Source of the DNA: Hermodice carunculata
Lineage: Eukaryota; Annelida; Polychaeta; Eunicida; Amphinomidae
Assembly (NCBI GenBank): GCA_964020975.1
Contig: OZ026630.1
Span: 60,360,470 to 60,424,469 of the forward strand
Length of the DNA: 64,000 nucleotides
Reading direction: 5' to 3'
The notes under the pieces were generated by a model that worked only from the letters and a program-made list of their open reading frames with translations, was not told the DNA's origin and did not search any database. Of this stretch, positions 13,516-26,519 are shown one piece after another. Positions within the stretch are counted from its first letter, which is position 1, and each line of letters begins with the position of its first letter. The position numbers and the translations under genes are program-made.

Positions 13516-14443
13516 ATGCCACGGCGTACGGGTCACTCACAACTGTCTAAATTTAACAGAAGCAGATTCGTTGGGATGTTGGGAGTCTGGCCTTTCCCAG
13601 CCGGAGGTTGCCAGGATAATGGGGTGCTCCAGGCCAACGGTAAAAAGGTGGCGAGACTGTATTCAGGAAGCCAGAGGGTGCTTGCAAGAGGATGGCTATG
13701 GATATGAGCGACCAAGACTGTCAGATGTTATGGATGACCGTTACTTGATACAATATGTGAAGAGGCACAGGTTTATTTCCACCAAAAGGAATGTCAGCAA
13801 TGGCGCCAGGCCTGCAACATCAGAGCATCCCAGTCTACCATTAACAAGAGACAAGTGTTGGCCAAACTGAGGGCATACAGCACTGCCGTTGGCATCCTTC
13901 TCAGTCCTGTACACAAGACACGAAGGCTACATTGGTGTGAGGAACATGCAGCCTGGACCAGAAATCAGTGGAACAGTGTGATGTGGTCAGATGAATCCCG
14001 ATTTTGCTTGGATTTTTTCATGATGGAAGAATAAGGGTTCGACGGGTGCCTTCCGAAAGGTTTGTAGAAGGATGTATCGTTGAACATTACCGATACACAG
14101 GAGGCAGTGTCATGATATGTGTAGGTGGGGGTGGGTGGTAGTAGGTTACAGCAACAGCAACAGGGAGAACAGCTCTCATCAGAGTGAAGGGACACTAACA
14201 GGCCATCGCTGCCTGGATGAGATCCTGCCCACAGTTGATAAATGGACCCAACCATATCCAGGGCTACTGTTTCAACGGACACCGCATGACCATACACTGC
14301 CCGAGTCATGCAGTATCTACAGCAACACATTATCCCATTTTTTGACAGCTCGTTCTCCTGACCTGTCTCCCATCTAGCATTTGTGGGACGTGTTTGGCCG
14401 TCGAATCAGGGATGCGTCCGAAGACCCTGCAGCCACCCTGGAC

Positions 14444-16147
14444 CATACTTGCCAATAGTTTAGAAATGAAAAGAGGTTGGGTCGCTGTTAGGGAAGTTGT
14501 GACCGGGAGGGGGGGGGGGTCGGATAGGGGTGGGGCCCCCTCCTAAGGTTAAAAGAAAATGAAAATCAATACTTCAAATGGTCAAATCTGGTGGCACTTT
14601 GCAGCAAAATGTCAAAGGATGTGCCACACTCTTCTATGAATTTATTCATCTAAAATAATAAAAGTACTAATTAACATATCATGCATCATTGCAGAAATGT
14701 TTCATTAAAGTCTGTGTGTCAACAAACACTTTTCTGTTTTTCCTAAAAAATTTTTCTTTCTTTCTTTCTTTATTTCTTTCTTTCTTTCTTTCTTGCATTC
14801 TTCTTTACCAGTGAATTTGTCTCCGACACTATTATAATAGAAACTTCAAACTGGCATGATTGTACCTCCATACAAGGAGTTGGGTCTTTTTATGCAGAGG
14901 AATGAAGATGTTCATAATTATGCAAATTAGGGGCATTTGAAATTTTAAATCTTGAATATCTTCGGAAGTATAGATACAGATGTCATTCCAACTTGTACTA
15001 GAGGTATATTGACCATTGCACATCTAATTAATTAAAAACAAAAGTTGTAGCAATTTAAATTATGCTAATTAGCAGCATTTGAAACTTTTAATCTTGAATA
15101 GCTTGAAAACTATAACAGATAGAGATGTCATTTCAACGTCTACTAGGGGTTTACTGACCATTGCGCATGTAATGAATCTGAAACAAAGTTGTAGGAATTT
15201 AACTTATGCTAATTAATTAGCAGCATTTCAAATTTTAAATCTTGAATATCTTCAAAATTATTATAGATAGAGATGTCATTTCAACTTCTACTAGGGAGTT
15301 ACTGACCATTGCGCATGTAATGAATCTAAAACAAAAGTTGTAGCAATTTAAATTATGCTAATTGGCAGTATTCGAACTTTTCAATCTTGAATATCTTCAA
15401 CACTATAATACATAGATATGTCATTCCAACTTCTGGGGGGTTGTTGACCATTGCACACCTAATGAATTAAAAACAAAAGTTGTAGCAATTCAAATTATGC
15501 TAAGTAGCACCATTAGAAATTTTAAATCTTGAATTACTTCAAATAAAGCTGTAATAGATAGAGATGCCATTCCAACTTCTACTCCTATGTTATGGACTAG
15601 TTGTACATTGCCATACCAATATGCTTTGAAGACACACACACTGATTTGCTATGCAGCAAATCATCTTTTTAGTTTTCAAATGGATTCTTGAAGACAGATT
15701 TCACTGATGATGCAATAATATCTACGTTCTATATTTGTAGTCAATTTGTTTATTAATTCAAAGATCATCATATACTCGCCGCATATCACAAATCAATGCT
15801 TCAGCATTATATCTGCACAATATTAAAAGACTTCAATGAAAATGTTTAAAACATTTACCGATTAAAACTTATAACACTGATAACAAAATCTAGTAAGTCG
15901 TGTATCACAACTATATCAATAAAATCTTAGATCATGTCAATGAGGCGATCAGTCTCAAACAACAGCCGAGAAAATTCTTGCCAAGTTTACCAGGCCACGT
16001 TACCGTTATTGACGGGCAAACGCATAAAATCAACCTTTTTTCTGCAGTTTTTGTGAATGCTGTACGAAAGCTTTGAAAAGCGCTAGGCGATAGAACGGTG
16101 AAGAAATCAGTAACTAACCCCTTGAATCGGTAGAGTTGGCAAGTATG
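14444..16147. mobile_element. R element, copy 2, inserted in the Tc1 gene
   Basis: It begins CATACTTGCCAA and ends TTGGCAAGTATG. TGGAC at 14439-14443 and 16148-16152 is the target duplication. Removing 14705-15672 (F1 copy B) leaves 736 bp, close to the 756 bp of copy 1. The target is the transposase codon run for LDQLAQ, so the insertion is later than the Tc1 element. Confidence 0.88.
14705..15672 (+). mobile_element. F1 Helentron-like element, copy B (968 bp, both ends present)
   Basis: In order: 5' TTA plus a decayed hairpin (AAAGTCTGTGT, loop GTCA, ACAAACACTTT) at 14705-14732; a (TTTC)n tract at 14749-14794; a unique block with CATGATTGTACCTCCATACA; about five core units of 133-157 bp (14930-15600); CATACCAATATGC; subterminal GACACACACACTG; hairpin at 15641-15662 with loop ATGC; then TTAG (CTAG in sister copies) and T. 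It has no coding capacity. Comparison with R copy 1 shows insertion between A and T without detectable target duplication, as expected for Helitron-type transposition. Confidence 0.85.
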
Positions 16148-16301
16148 TGGACCAACTGGCACAGTGGCTCAGAGACCTGTGGCCTGTGGAGACAAATTTC
16201 CCAGGCTGAGATCACCAAGCTGACAAGCACGCCAGGGGCAGATCCAAACTTGCTTACGGAAGCGTGGTAGTCACACATGCTATTGATGCATGCAGCCTCA
16301 C

Positions 16302-16341
16302 AACAACAACAACAACAACAAACAACAACAACAACAACAAC
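16302..16341. repeat. (CAA)n microsatellite
   Basis: About 13 CAA units with one short interruption, directly after the end of the Tc1 coding remnant. A (CA)n run follows at 16477-16510. Confidence 0.95.
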
Positions 16342-16472
16342 CAAAAAGGTCCTTCTAATGACCACCATTTCCTCCCAAAAGAAATGCAAAAAGCAATGGT
16401 ATCATAAAGTGAGCGAACTCCCCATACACATCCTCGTAACACGTGCATAATGTTGAAGGGGGGGGGGCATTT

Positions 16473-16510
<38 letters not shown>

Positions 16511-16516
<6 letters not shown>

Positions 16517-17929
16517 ACAAACGCACAAGTTTTCCGTTGGTACAAATTCTTAAACTTGCAAAGATATTTCAACAAAAACATCTCCCCAAGTCCATGTGTC
16601 ATTCATGATAGATTTTTTGGATCCCTCTCTTTTCGAGTAGGAAATCCAGCGCACACAAAACAGGTGAGGTTGGACCAGCATTGGCATTTTGTGCATGTGC
16701 CAGTGGATTTTAATCACACACTAGGTTTTAAAGTCTTTGTACAGATTTCATTAAGTTGGAAAGAGTGTCTTTGTAATTGATCTCGCTTGCTGATATTGGC
16801 TGTGACATCTTTACCTGCCAGAAGCGAGTGTGCATCTGCCCTCTTCTCAAGTCAATCACGCAGCTGTTGACCTAGAGCCATCTGTCAAACAGCGTCCTTT
16901 AAAACAAAATATAGTGAGGAGAATGTAGTATATCAATGACCCAAATACTCAAAGGGAATGAGCACTGCTGCTACCACCAGGCCGCTAATTGTATGTTAAT
17001 TATATGGACCAAGCCAGCCTGCATAATCTCGTCAGCAAAAGCAGCGGGTAACACGTGAACCAATGGTACCCTGAACGACAGGCCCAGCTCACAAACAAAG
17101 ATGAAAGAAAAGCTAATTATCACATGGCCATTATAGAATAACATCACAGCTAAAGAGCACCCCGCCCCCACTTATTCTGCCCACCTTCTACTACCGTTAT
17201 GACTAGTAAGCTAGTTATACTAAGATCCCACCAAGGTACATCCCAACCAACCTTGAAGTGGATATGGCGAATTGTTTCGGGGAAAAATACTTAAACATAC
17301 ATATGCAGTAGTTTTTAATATTAACCATGCTAACATGTTTTCTAATCTACATTATACGACCCCCCCAAAAAAAGTTAAAAATTATATAATTTTAAAAAAA
17401 AGTTTAAAATTATGAAATGACAGTAGCACAAATGAATGTACCTTTTGGGGGTGATCTAGTCAGGCTACTTTCCCACCAAGTTTGAGGACAATCCAGCTGG
17501 TACAATCGGAGCAGTAGAAAACTACATGAGAGCCATAGGCATAATGCTCGACTAAAATATAGTGGCGTCACCATGACTCCACACGTCATTTTGGTGTATA
17601 ATTTTGTAATGGTACATTGATACATGTGCGCACGTTCAGACATAATGAGCTGACAAAATCATTTCCTTAAATGAGATTTGTGGTTGCTATTGTAAGCCTT
17701 CTTTCTCAACATATTAAATTTAGTGGCTCTTACTTTGTTCTTAATAACCTTAAAAAGTAGGTCAAGGTCACTCCAAATTTTTACAATATTTGATCGTTGG
17801 CTTAATACATATCTGTATAAATATATACTACGTTTCTTGCTGATTCAGTTAGACGATATAGAAAAAATAAAATATATTGAAATTTTCTTTGCAGCTATCA
17901 TGGAGCAGAGGGGACCCTTCTAATTTTTG
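16511..17929. other. Intergenic, nothing firm
   Basis: No gene recognised. A stretch at 17740-17770 ('aataaccttaaaaagtaggt') resembles the F4 repeat. The Tc1 right terminal repeat would be expected near 16350-16600 but was not identified. Confidence 0.35.
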
Positions 17930-18179
17930 AACATAAACCGCCAACAACATCAATGACGCATCAGGAACAGCGATTTTTTCCCCTTCCAGTCAGGGGTTTT
18001 TATGTATATACTTCTTATTATTCTTGCCAGTAATTATGTATTTTGCATTACCGTGTATACGTTTGATTTTGTCAAAATGTGGTGTTAATGTAACTTGTGT
18101 GTATATGTGTGGATGGTTGTATATATTGCATAATATCACGTCTGTATGTTTGATGCAGCAATAAAGTTTCAAAGTTTCA
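17930..18179 (+). mobile_element. LINE 3' tail
   Basis: A T-rich 3' untranslated region that ends TGATGCAGCAATAAAGTTTC and then repeats AAAGTTTCA. A polyadenylation-like AATAAA running directly into an 8-bp tail repeat is the usual 3' end of CR1/L2-type LINEs in marine invertebrates. No coding sequence is left. Confidence 0.6.
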
Positions 18180-18189
18180 TGAAAAACTC

Positions 18190-18598
18190 TTCGAAAAACA
18201 ATATTTTCATATTTTGGTCTAAATATTTCTTAATACTATAGATGGTGCCATCAATATCAAACATGACCTATATTTCCATACACTTGGTAAGTTCTGAAAG
18301 ATATATGGGGCTGTCTTGAAAACTGTTTCGCACTCAGAAGCAAAAGTTTAAAGACGGATGTCTCTAGTATGATACACTTATGCAGAAAACATGACCCATA
18401 TTCATAAATATTAAACCCAACAATGACAGCAAAGAGATTCCAGAGTTACCAAAGCATCAACATTCATCTTCCAATACCAATGTGAAGAAACAAATTTCAC
18501 TCCTGACTTGAGACAGTCACCTACAAAAGGCAGCTGGTGGTATGGACGGACAGACGAGTCATTACATTAGGTCTGCGACCTATGGTCAGCTGAGCTAA
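18190..18598 (-). mobile_element. F2-related element, 5' end at 18598
   Basis: Read on the minus strand, it starts TTAGCTCAGCTGACC, followed by a GGTCGCAGACC palindrome and CTGTCCGTCC, the same order as the 5' end of the complete F2 copy at 44516. The body (two partial repeats with 'catgacc(c/t)atatt') differs from the other F2 cores, so this is a separate subfamily. The 3' end was not found. Confidence 0.55.
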
Positions 18599-19639
18599 AA
18601 ACACACTAAAAATCACTAAAAATATCAAAACAAGGGCTAAGCCCAATGGAATCGGCACTTGCTGAGCGTCCAATAAGTACATCTTGTGCCATATGCCAAA
18701 TTGAACCAAAATGACAAAACGGAGGTAAAACACCCAATGCCTAAAATTCAGTCAACTCTATCAATGGTCGATAGATCATGTACTTGCAAACTTCACATGT
18801 AAGCAAATAATTTAGATAATATCTCCCAACGTATCTTACACTATCCTTCATCACTGAACAAAAATTGTAAGGACAATAATTTTGGCTCCATCACCCAAAT
18901 ACATCTTAATATTTCCTGTTGTTGTGAGCGTAAACAGCACACTCCTGGCACGCCATTGCCGGGCACACCCGACATGTATTTGAACATACACCACTGTCAA
19001 TTCGAGCTAGGCGCAACGCAAGTCAACCTTGAGCAGTTTCCCTCAGGCCTGCAATGACAATGTTAATTAACTGCAAGCATGTGCATTTTATTATGGACAA
19101 ATTTATATATTGGTGAATGGCTAGGCCTATTTTGATTTTGCAATAAAAAAAAGTTTATTCTTGTAAAATTGTAAAAAAAAAAATCAAACTGTCCTTCTTT
19201 TTGTGACATTTTGAATGACAGAACTGCAAAACTTAGCAATTTTGCAGAATTGCCGTCACGCTGTTTGGCATCATCCGCCATTATGTTAAATAGACCTGGA
19301 ATCTTAAGGTCTTCGTCTTTCTATGTGACAAGCTCTCTTATTGGCTAGGAAAAAATATTTCTGTGGTATCCCTCCAAAAATACCCCCATAATGGGCATGG
19401 GGACGTCATTTTACCTCATTATAAATGCACCTTGATCACGTGCCCCTCACTGTCCAATCAAATCCGTTGTTCTTGCGCCATGTGGCAGGTCTCATGTCCC
19501 CAATGTTGGAAAACGAGTCGTATTCATGCAAGGATTATTGGACCAAGATGTTACATTTTCACAGAAAGACATCCGTCGAACAAATCTAGACACAGATATA
19601 ACGGCAGGCGTGAAAATTCCTTCTGGAAGGCAAAAAAAA
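18599..19639. other. Intergenic, nothing recognised
   Basis: Mixed sequence without a supported gene. The last base before the next element is A at 19639, consistent with an A-T insertion site read on the minus strand. Confidence 0.35.
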
Positions 19640-20377
19640 CTAGGAAAGATGATTTGCTGCATAGCAAATCAGTGTGTGTGTCTTCAAAGCATATTGGTAT
19701 GGTAATGTACAACAATTCCATAACACAGGAGTAGAAGTTGGAATGGCATCTCTATCTGTTATAGCTTTGAAGTTATTCAAGATTTAAAAATTTCTAATGG
19801 TGCTATTTAGCATAATTTAAATTGCTACAACTTTTATTTTAAATTTATTAGGTGCGCAATGGTCAATAACCCCCTAGTAGAAGTTGGAATGACATCTCTA
19901 TCTATTATAGTGTTGAAGATATTCAAGATTGAAAAGTTCGAATACTGCTAATTAGCATAATTTAAATTGCTACAACTTTTGTTTTAGATTCATTAGATGC
20001 ACAATGGTCAACAACCCCCTAGTAGACGTTGAAATGACATCTCTATCTATAATAGTTTTGAAGATATTCAAGTTTTAAAATTTCAAATGCGGCTAATTAG
20101 CATAATTTAAATTGCTACAAATTCATTAGATGCGCAATAGTCAATAAACCCCTAGTAGAAGTTGGAATGACATCTCTATCTATTATACTTTTGAAGATAT
20201 TCAAGATTTAAAATTTCAAATGCCCCTAATTTGCATAATTTTAAACATCCTCATTCCTTTGTATAAAAAGGTCAAACTCCTTGTATGGAGGTACAATCAT
20301 GCCAAGTTTGGAGTTTCTATGTATAATAGTGTTCGAGAAAAGTGTCGGACAAATTTGCCGGTAAAGAAGAAAGAAAA

Positions 20378-20448
<71 letters not shown>

Positions 20449-20472
20449 TGTGTGTTGACACACACACTTTAA
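19640..20472 (-). mobile_element. F1 Helentron-like element, copy C (833 bp, both ends well preserved)
   Basis: Read on the minus strand: A|TTA, then a perfect 11-bp stem (AAAGTGTGTGT / ACACACACTTT) with loop GTCA at 20445-20470; a (TTTC)n tract (20376-20448); a unique block containing CATGATTGTACCTCCATACA; about four core units of 140-150 bp; GACACACACACTGA; a 9-bp stem hairpin at 19650-19671 (loop ATGC on the minus strand); TCTTTC; then CTAG at 19640-19643 followed by T. It has no coding potential. It is the best copy to define the family, and the hairpins suggest it is younger than copies A and B. Confidence 0.87.
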
Positions 20473-20732
20473 TAAGCAGATTAGCCTCTGCACGGTGACC
20501 ATGGGAGCAGGGAGCTACGGGAAATTTGCGTCAGCACGACGTGGAGGTGTTCAACACTGTCTCCGATGCGTCACGTCATTATTGATGTTTTTAACAACAT
20601 TTTGTTGTTTTAATTTTGTTTAAATGTTTGAATGGAACAAGTCTGTATGACAGAACAAAATAGGAATGAAATTCATGAACCAAGGCCCAAAAAAGTATGC
20701 GCACATTGCGGAAAATCATGCCCGGAAGCATG

Positions 20733-20952
20733 CCTGTGTGGCCACCGGGGCAACCAGCAGAATTGATGTCATCATATTCTGTTATATACTGACCAGCATT
20801 GGCGGCAAAGTCACTGTCCAACCCTAATCGGTATTTTCGGTGGACAGTGACTTTGCCGGTCAGTATGAGTAGGCCTAGGTTCGTATTGACCAGAAATTAG
20901 AATACGATGTCGATGACAACCATTCTGCTGGTTGTCCCTGTGTGTGTGTGGC
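20733..20952. repeat. Foldback (inverted repeat) element
   Basis: The left arm (20733-20820) and right arm (20841-20952) are imperfect inverted copies: 'ggcaaagtcactgtcca' is answered by 'tggacagtgactttgcc', and 'caaccagcagaat' by 'attctgctggttg'. The right arm has an extra segment near 20870-20905. The loop is about 20 bp. It is a probable MITE; no target duplication was identified. Confidence 0.7.
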
Positions 20953-21555
20953 TATGTACACTTGCTGATAGCCCATTCGATTTAGCGTACTCTGGCAGCC
21001 ACGGCACAGGTATTCATACAGGAGTGTAAGGACGACATCTATCTTGCATCAGTGAGGCCTTTTTTTTTGGTGGGGGGGGGGGGGGGAGGGGGGAGGGGGG
21101 GAAGTCACGTTATATGAAATTTTGGACCTTGTGATGTTGATATGCAAAACCCCGCGGGGGGGGGGGGGGAGGCGCCCAAATCAGTTGTCTGAGCGCAAGC
21201 GCGTGACGTATAGTATGGTTTATTCCGTTTATGTCAACATTTACCTCTGCTACACACGGCATTATAGAAGGTACGCGGTCTTGTAATGAGTCATGAAATT
21301 AGCAAAACAAATGGATACTTTCACAATGCAACACAGTCTCTCTGGCGAACATCTCACTACACGCACCTTAACATATGCCAATCATGTATGTAACATTCCT
21401 TTCTATTGTGCGAGACCCCTTTGGCCACTCCCAATTTTTCAGTAGGAGGACACCAAACAGAGACATATATGGACGCATGGAACAGTTAAACAGCTCAAAT
21501 AATTCAGTACTACAGTTTTAGTTACAAGATCTGTTTATGCAACACATGTTGAACA
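20953..21555. other. Intergenic with long G runs
   Basis: G-rich runs at 21069-21110 and 21154-21175 (runs up to 13 G) could form quadruplexes and are also places where sequencing errors are likely. No gene was recognised. Confidence 0.5.
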
Positions 21556-23408
21556 TTGACATTATTTTGTCAAAATACATGTAATGCATTTGATTCCTAC
21601 TGTATGAATTGGCAAAGAAAAAAAATGGAATTTCGCAAATTTGAAGGATGGTTATCAAACTTGAAAAGAGTCTTTAGAAATAGAATTTATCGTTACAAAT
21701 CCCACATTAATAATTTTAATACGGTTAATTCAAAACAGCCTAAAGTTTCAAAAGCAGTTAAAGAACTACAACAAAGATTTGTAATCACTGACGTTGATAA
21801 GGCAGGTAACAATTTTGAGATCATCTGCAAAAATAGTATCTGGATGTTTTGAAAAATGAACTTGGTATAAACAATATTTCAGACATAAGAGGAAATGACG
21901 TCTGTAAATTACACAAACTATCCATTGGTAATTTGATAGATACACATAAAGATGAGATGAAAAGGAATTTTAATATCATAATTTCTGAAGAGGACTCCTC
22001 TATTCCACTTTTGTTTTGGATGCCCAATTTACATAAAAACCCTTTTAAATCGAGATTCATAGCTGGTGCTTCAAAACCAAAATGTATAACAAAACAATTA
22101 TCATAGGAAGTAACATTGTGTTTGACTGCAACTAGGAATCATTCCCGTAAATACTGCAATGCAATTTCTAGAAACTGTGAAATAAACTGTTTTCGGAGTA
22201 TTAGCAATTCTTTCGAGTTTGTATCTAAACTCAAAGATTTAAAAGCAAAAAATATCAAATGTGATTTTTCAACACTGTACACAAATCTACCCAAAGATGA
22301 AGTCAAAAGTTCTCTTTCAGAATTAATAAGCAAAATGTTTTAACCATACATAAATATAATTCATTTACAAAGCAAGCATATTGGTCAGACAATAAATATT
22401 CAAAAAGTAATGTTAAATCTTACACTATTGAAACCTTGATAGACGCTATAAAATTTCTTTTGTTGGATACTTTTTGTTTAATGCGGACCATTGGCTTTTA
22501 AACATATAAAAGGCATTCCAATGGGTAGCAACTGCTCCCCGTTACTAGCAGCTTTATATTTAACCCGACTGGGATGTAAATGTATGGATAAATTGATGAA
22601 AATGGACTTTCAAATGGCTACAAAATTATCAAACAACGCAAGATATATTGATGACATTGCTTGTGTAAATGTACAAAATTTCAGAGACATTTACCCAAAA
22701 GATATCCCTTTTAGACCAGCGGCCAAACCGAAAAAGTGGCTTATTTAAAGATATACCCCTCCCCATGGTAGAACAAATCACAACCCATTTTTTATAAAAG
22801 ATTGGCATATTCTGCATTGGATTATGATGGTTGTGGTCTTTCAATTTGATGACGGGTATTTTATAGCCATATCTTTGAAAATAGTAGTCATCACTTTAAC
22901 TATATATCATTCCATACAAGACACTATTGAGCATAACTTCGAAAATAAATTCAAGAAACATACCAAGTATGGCTCATAGTATCTGAAATAATATGGGAAG
23001 CACTGTACAAATGATGTTTGCATGGTTTTGTTGTCATAAAATGTCGAAAAATACCAAATTTGGGCAAATTAGCACAAAAATTCCTTCAAGTTTGATTTTC
23101 TACGGTGCATAAAATGTTACACAGTGCTCAAAGTCCTTGCTCTAGGAACACATTTAATGCACCAAAAATTGCCCTAATTGTCGAGCTAAAAGACAATATG
23201 CTAAATATAGACTCACCTTTCTCAGAATTTAAATTGGAGAGAAAAGAGTAACCCCACCCCATTATTTTCTGGCAGGTCTAAAATGGTAATTTTTTTTTAC
23301 CAGAACTGTCATAATCTAACTATACAACCAAAATTAAACAGGTAATGGTTGCAAATCAAAACAATGTTTGTTTTCAGTCATCCAGTAGTTGTCAAATAAA
23401 GCATAAAC

Positions 23409-24255
23409 CTAGAAAAGAAGATTTGCTTGACAGCAAATCTATCTGGGTGCCTTCAAAATGAGAACAGTTTGAAATGCTATACTTTGCCATTGTTCAATAT
23501 AATTTTAATTTCGTGTATTAGCTTAATTTTCATAAATTATAATGCTCAGCTTTGGTTCTTGGTTCAAGGGATGTGGCCATGTCCCAAACTCTCAAAGTGA
23601 GGTTTGAATGAAACTTGTATCTATAGTAGTTTTGAAGCTATTCAAAATTTGAATTTTGTGTATTTGTCTAATTTGCATGAATCATAAGGCTAGAAGAACT
23701 TTGGTTTATTGTTCATTGGATGGGGTTATGCCACAAACCCATAAATTGAAGTAGAAATGGCACCTCTATAATAGATTTGAAGCTATTAAGGATTTACATT
23801 TTGCATATTCACCTAATTTGCATAAATTAAAATCTTATAACTTTGGTTCATGGTTCATTGGATGCCGCTTTGCCACAAACCTACAAATTGAAGTTGGAAT
23901 GGCATCTCTATGGACAATACATTTGGAGATACTCAACTTTTAAATTTTTCAATGCCCCTCATTAGCATATTTTTTTTTTAAATTCTACAACTATACTGTC
24001 CATTATAGTGGCAAGTGTCACAAAGGTATATATGCACATTAAAATTCTGAGTCCATCTGCAATTGTTTGGAAGATATGCCGCTTTTAAAATTTTTGTTCC
24101 CTCTAAAATTTGCACAATTTTAAACATCATGACTATTCCAAATGAGATGCACAATTTCACTGGTTATGTCAGTCACCATGGCAAGTTTGGTGGTTTTTTC
24201 CAATAGTGTCTGAAAAAAACTTTGGACCAACTTGGTCAGAAAGAAAGACATTGGC
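23409..24255 (-). mobile_element. F1 subfamily D, 3' part (copy D1)
   Basis: On the minus strand the 3' end is GGCACCCAGATAG, a 9-bp stem hairpin (AGATTTGCT / AGCAAATCT, loop GTCA) at 23419-23440, then TCTTTTCTAG ending at 23409; the following base is G, not T. Four diverged core units with 'gaagctatt' and 'tttgcataa' blocks follow, then a unique block with GGCAAGTTTGGTGG and a short GAAA tract near 24240. The 5' hairpin is missing. Confidence 0.72.
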
Positions 24256-25314
24256 TTTTTATTTCTTTGTTAATTTATCTGAGATGAAAGACCACCTGTC
24301 CTATGTGACCACTTTTGTCATGCATTAGGGGTGATCATAAATTGCAGGTACCACTGTACAGTGAAACCTCTCTACATTGGGCACCTTCGCGACCAGAGAA
24401 AAGTGCCCACACCTGAGAGGGTCAGCCCTTCTGGGCAGTATTGATTAGTATGTGTGCATGTACAGTGTACACATATTATAATTCAGAGGGATGTGTATAC
24501 ATGCAATACAAAACTGTCTTTGTTCCTTCATTACATAAACAAATGTTAACAGATGCTGTCACAAAACTACATGTAAATGTACCTGTGAACTGAGACATGC
24601 ACTATACTGACTCAGTATTGGCTATGAAGAACAGGCTTCATCTCACTGGTTACAAGAAAACAAAGACATGAAAGTGTCCATTGAGATGACACAAATTCAC
24701 ACACTTTTTCAAAATTCACCAAAATGTGAAAACAGTCACTGAGGACTATAAGTCAGACTTAGATCGGTCCAGCAAACTCAGCTCTGTATGTAGTCTATTT
24801 TTAACAGAGGGTACACTCTGGCTTGTTCTGCCTAGAATTCCAACCCCTCTGATCCCTTGGGACTCATAAGCCTAGCAGACTTCTAGTCTCAGGCGAACTC
24901 TGACTGGTCAGGCTCAGCCATGGTACACTTACAACTCTGTCCAGCATTAGTGTGAACATGGATCAGATATGTTTCTTGCATGAACAGAAAGAGATTCTCT
25001 GTATTTTATTGACAACCTCATTACACAGTGGTTGGGAGTTCCCCACCCCACCCCACCCCTACCTCCTATTTGCCATAAGACCCAAAACCTTTCAAACCAT
25101 AAACTCAGCAGGCATGGCTAGAAGGCTGCCTATGAGACAGGTTCAAGTATCATGAATCCAAAATGGTTGCCTAGCACCATGGAGGCTTCTACCATGCAGT
25201 ACAGAAGAAGCCCTAGTCAAAATGTGGTTTGTGGGGAAATTCACTGAATTTAGCATACATTAAAATTCCCCAACTTTTGTTTGCATGCTATTGGATTTGC
25301 CAGTTGTCTCAAAC
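24256..25314. other. Interior of the 5-kb element, no gene
   Basis: No open frame of value. 'acagtgaaacctctctac' at 24359 resembles one end of the 44.3-kb MITE. Confidence 0.4.
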
Positions 25315-26162
<848 letters not shown>

Positions 26163-26179
26163 CTATGTTTGAAACTATA

Positions 26180-26373
26180 TGTGTAAGTTAGAACTTTTTG
26201 TCTATCTCCAATAATTTAGAAGATACGGAGTTTTTAAAATTTTAATTGTCCCTAATTTACATAATTTTAATCAACATGACTATTTCAAGTCAGGTGCCTA
26301 ATTTCACCACGGCAAGTTTGGTGGTTTTCGGAATAGTAGGGTCTAAGAAAAACTCCGGACAAATCTGGTCGTA

Positions 26374-26440
<67 letters not shown>

Positions 26441-26517
26441 GAAGGAAGGAAGGAAGGAAGGAAGGAAGGAAGGAATGATTGGAGAAACAAAATGTCTGGG
26501 TTGGCACCCAGACATAA
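26180..26517 (-). mobile_element. F1 subfamily D, 5' part (copy D2)
   Basis: On the minus strand it starts at 26517 with TTATG, then a perfect 9-bp stem (TGTCTGGGT / ACCCAGACA, loop GCCA) at 26493-26514; a (TTCC)n-(TTTC)n tract at 26371-26474; and a unique block with GGCAAGTTTGGTGG on the plus strand. The unique block overlaps that of D1, so D1 and D2 are separate partial copies. The stem sequence matches the 3' subterminal repeat of D1 (GGCACCCAGA), not that of copies B and C. Confidence 0.75.
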
Positions 26518-26519
26518 TA

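Larger units (their letters stand above)
13516..16280 (+). pseudogene. Tc1-type transposase gene, split by the R element
   Basis: The start ATG at 13516 gives MPRRTGHSQLSKFNRSRFVG. The frame then shifts to LTEADSLGCWESGLSQPEVA and RIMGCSRPTVKRW, the N-terminal helix-turn-helix DNA-binding region of Tc1-type transposases. SDESRFCLDFFHDGR (near 13990) holds one catalytic Asp of the DDE domain, RYTGGSVMI lies near 14095, and PARSPDLSPI lies near 14350 with a stop where the family has Glu before HLWDVFGRR. The reading is interrupted after PAATLD at 14443 and resumes at 16148 with QLAQWLRDLWPVE, ending near 16230-16280. Several shifts and stops show it is inactive. It would have encoded cut-and-paste transposition of the element. 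Confidence 0.88.

Noticed and set aside
13433-13870. A free-standing 145-residue helix-turn-helix gene
   Set aside because: The helix-turn-helix is the N-terminus of the Tc1-type transposase; the apparent upstream and downstream ends are products of frameshifts.
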